Origin: VGSG01 sp040756375
Lineage (GTDB): Bacteria; Desulfobacterota; Desulfomonilia; Desulfomonilales; Desulfomonilaceae
Length of the DNA: 64,000 nt
Reading direction: 5' to 3'
Assembly (NCBI GenBank): GCA_040756375.1
Contig: JBFLZC010000003.1
Span: 1-64,000, forward strand
The notes under the pieces are model-generated. The model was not told the origin of the DNA, did not search any database, and saw only the letters and a program-made list of their open reading frames with translations. The position numbers and the translations under genes are program-made. Shown piece by piece: positions 61,788 through 64,000 of the stretch (position 1 is its first letter; each line of letters opens with the position of its first letter).

Positions 61788-64000
61788 GTGCTCGTGAAGG
61801 CTCGACCACACAGAACCGTCCGCCGATTGATCGTGCTCGCAATCTGCGCAGGAGTGACGGCGGCCGCGGTCGTCGCCATCTACCAACATCTTCCCGATTA
61901 TAGGAACGCCATACAGGAACAGCAGAAGCGCTTCGGAACCGCGGTCCTGGATCGGAACGGCCGGATACTGAGGCTCTTTCCGGACGGCAAAGGCCGGATG
62001 GGCCTGTGGTGTAACGGGAGCGCGTTTCCGGCCCATCTCAAGGCAGCGGTCATTGCGGCCGAGGACAAGCGTTTCTATTACCATGCCGGGTTCGATCCCA
62101 TCGCAATCGCCCGGGCGCTTTATACCAACATTCAAGGGAACAGAACCGTTTCGGGCGCTTCGACCATCACCCAGCAAGTGGTGCGTCTAATAAGGCCGCG
62201 ACCGCGCACGTATCGCGCCAAGATCGCGGAACTCCTGGCCGCGATGAAAATGGAGTGGCAGCTCTCGAAGGAACAAATCCTGGAACTGCACATGAACCTG
62301 TCTCCCATGGGCGGAAATATTCGTGGGGCAGGGCTCGCGGCCAGAATCCATTTCGGAAAAGACGTGGAACACATCTCGCTCGCGGAAGCTGCCGTGCTTG
62401 CCGCGCTGCCCCGATCTCCATCCCGGCTTGACCCTCGTCGGCCTGCGGGCCGTAAGTTGGTGCTTGCTGAGAAGGACCGAATTCTCAAACGCATGGCCGC
62501 GCAGGGATGGATCACCGATGACCAACTGAAACTGAGCCTCGGCCCTGTGGTGGTCTTCCGAAACCGCTCAATCCCGTTTCACGCGCCGCATCTTGTGGAT
62601 CTGGCCCTCTCGCACAGCGCAGAGAGCGTCGCCACCGTCAAGACCACTATCGACCTAAATTTACAGCAAGGCTTGGAAAGAATCCTCAAATCACACCACC
62701 ATCGTCTCCGAAGGATAGGAATCCGTCAGACAGCCGCGCTCATCGCGTCTTGCAACAGCGCGGAAGTGCTGGCTTTGGTGGGTTCGTTCAGCTACAGCGA
62801 CCGCGATCTGGGCTTCAACAACGGCGTGCTGGCTCAGCGCTCCGCTGGCTCGACGCTGAAGCCGTTCCTTTACGCTCTGGCGCTTGAGAGAGGCTACGGG
62901 AGCATCTCGGAGATCTCAGACACCGACCGCGCGTATCGCACCCCACATGGGGACTACCTGCCCATGAACGCGGACCGCCGGGAATACGGCCCTGTCAATG
63001 TGCGATCTGCGCTTGGCAATTCGCTCAATGTGTCAACGGTGAAGGTGGCGCAATGGGTGGGGCTGGAGGATTTCTACCACTTACTGGGCCGCGTGCAAGT
63101 CATCACGCCGAATTCCCCAACATCCGACCGTTACGGCTTGGGATTAGCTGTGGGCAACGTGGAAGTTAGCCTATACCGGTTGGTGCAGGCGTACCTCACG
63201 TTGGCAGGCGGGGGTGGATTCCGGCCGTTGCGCGTGGCTCCGGGGCCCAAAGGGCCTGGTGCGCGTGTGTTTTCTCCTGAGGTCGCGTATGTGATCACCC
63301 ACATTCTCGCTGACCCGTCTGCACGACTGCTCACGTTCGGTAATCCGGGCTATTTCGACTTCGGATTCCCGGTTTCCGTGAAAACAGGCACCAGCAGCAA
63401 CTACAGAGACGCTTGGATAATCGGGTACACATCCCGGCACGTTATCGGCATATGGGCCGGCAATTTCGATAGTGCGCCGAGCCCGGGCACCATGGGCGCG
63501 GGAGTGTGCGGGCCGATGCTCTTCGACGTGGTCCGACTCCTTTACGGAACGAGCCCTCCGGAAGAGTTCCTCAGACCCGCGGCGGTGCGGGAAGAGACCG
63601 TGTGCTCCATGTCCGGCATGAGCGCCTCGCCGCAATGTCCGTACGCCGCATCGGAACTTGTCGCGGGCAAACACACGCTTCAGACGTGCGATCTGCCCCA
63701 TCGAGGCGAACACCACCATCTGGGTGCCGGTTATGCCAGGTGGCTCAACCGCCGAGAAGCGCTCCAGGGAGTGAGCCGATTTCGGCTCATGAAGCCTGAA
63801 AACGCCTCGCAGCACGCTTCGGGAGAAACAATAGGCACTCAGGGCATTGAAGGGTCGGGTCGGACATCTCGCACTTCAAGAATCGAGATAATCAGCCCGC
63901 ACGACCGTGACCGATTTGTACTCGCACGGCACCGTCCTAACAAAATCGTGTTCAGGGCCTTGCCCGCGCGAGTAGTGGAGCATGTGACCTGGTACCTGAA
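61788..64000 (+). CDS. pbpC: penicillin-binding protein 1C (partial, runs off the window)
   Basis: It is a bifunctional peptidoglycan glycosyltransferase/transpeptidase. The start is GTG at 61788 (or GTG at 61794); a TAG precedes it in frame. Order: TM anchor (about 13-32); GT51 domain with catalytic Glu92 in AAEDKRFYYHAGFDP, STITQQ, and LSPMGGNIRGAGLAA; transpeptidase domain with SxxK (Ser355-Lys358, SAGSTLKPFLYALAL), SLN in GNSLNVSTV, and KTG at about 532-534; C-terminal BiPBP_C domain beginning about IEIISPHDRDRF. The reading frame is still open at 64000. An alpha-2-macroglobulin gene, its usual partner, is not upstream. Confidence 0.95.
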   Translation, partial: MLVKARPHRTVRRLIVLAICAGVTAAAVVAIYQHLPDYRNAIQEQQKRFGTAVLDRNGRILRLFPDGKGRMGLWCNGSAFPAHLKAAVIAAEDKRFYYHAGFDPIAIARALYTNIQGNRTVSGASTITQQVVRLIRPRPRTYRAKIAELLAAMKMEWQLSKEQILELHMNLSPMGGNIRGAGLAARIHFGKDVEHISLAEAAVLAALPRSPSRLDPRRPAGRKLVLAEKDRILKRMAAQGWITDDQLKLSLGPVVVFRNRSIPFHAPHLVDLALSHSAESVATVKTTIDLNLQQGLERILKSHHHRLRRIGIRQTAALIASCNSAEVLALVGSFSYSDRDLGFNNGVLAQRSAGSTLKPFLYALALERGYGSISEISDTDRAYRTPHGDYLPMNADRREYGPVNVRSALGNSLNVSTVKVAQWVGLEDFYHLLGRVQVITPNSPTSDRYGLGLAVGNVEVSLYRLVQAYLTLAGGGGFRPLRVAPGPKGPGARVFSPEVAYVITHILADPSARLLTFGNPGYFDFGFPVSVKTGTSSNYRDAWIIGYTSRHVIGIWAGNFDSAPSPGTMGAGVCGPMLFDVVRLLYGTSPPEEFLRPAAVREETVCSMSGMSASPQCPYAASELVAGKHTLQTCDLPHRGEHHHLGAGYARWLNRREALQGVSRFRLMKPENASQHASGETIGTQGIEGSGRTSRTSRIEIISPHDRDRFVLARHRPNKIVFRALPARVVEHVTWYL

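Overview
The window reads as chromosome of a GC-rich deltaproteobacterium in the broad sense (Desulfobacterota or Syntrophobacterales-like, possibly a Desulfomonile relative). This is an inference from gene content: an octaheme c-type cytochrome, a PTS reduced to EIID-HPr-EI, a probable selenoprotein, a ferredoxin-like-domain DAHP synthase and an inverse-autotransporter-like outer membrane protein. No marker such as 16S rRNA is present.

Left part (about 0.2-5.6 kb, minus strand): a Pro/Cys-rich exported protein, a Tat-exported branched-chain-amino-acid-type binding protein and a VIT/von Willebrand A protein. From 5.7 to 22.8 kb, all on the minus strand, lies an almost complete aromatic amino acid factory in two transcription units. 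The first is trpE-D-C-F-B-A-G-aroF2-aroA-aroE-aroKB-aroC-aroQ. It starts from a near-consensus sigma-70 promoter, followed by an attenuator whose 52-aa leader peptide carries Tyr-Tyr-Tyr-Gly-Trp-Trp-Trp. The second is aroF-pheA-tyrA, behind its own attenuator with a 24-aa leader containing YYYYFPF. Together they convert PEP and erythrose-4-P to Trp, and to phenylpyruvate and hydroxyphenylpyruvate; only the transaminases are absent.

Middle part (23-36 kb): an ankyrin-repeat exported protein, outer membrane proteins, a zinc-ribbon/Yip1-type membrane protein, a VapBC toxin-antitoxin pair, a PAS protein without a kinase domain, a transglutaminase-like protein and the most striking gene of the window. 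That gene, at 33488-35632, is one reading frame interrupted by two in-frame UGA codons. The UGAs fall where the two Cys of a periplasmic rhodanese active-site motif belong, and each is followed by a hairpin with bacterial SECIS geometry. I read it as a 714-aa two-selenocysteine rhodanese-DsbD fusion.

Right part (36-64 kb): tmRNA next to smpB, PTS EI/HPr/EIID, DUF4198 plus CbiM (nickel/cobalt uptake), glnD, a XerC/D recombinase, a 7TMR-DISM/PAS/GGDEF diguanylate cyclase, a GT-C-type membrane protein, a GH13 enzyme, an ABC exporter, mutS, an RraA-like protein, an octaheme cytochrome with HEAT/TPR tail, and the 5' part of pbpC running off the end.

Intergenic space is rich in dispersed palindromic repeats of at least four families. 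One family (TAGAAGCG...GGCCGGGGAGGCCC) repeatedly starts exactly at the TAG stop codon of the upstream gene, and several copies sit inside or next to the aromatic operon.
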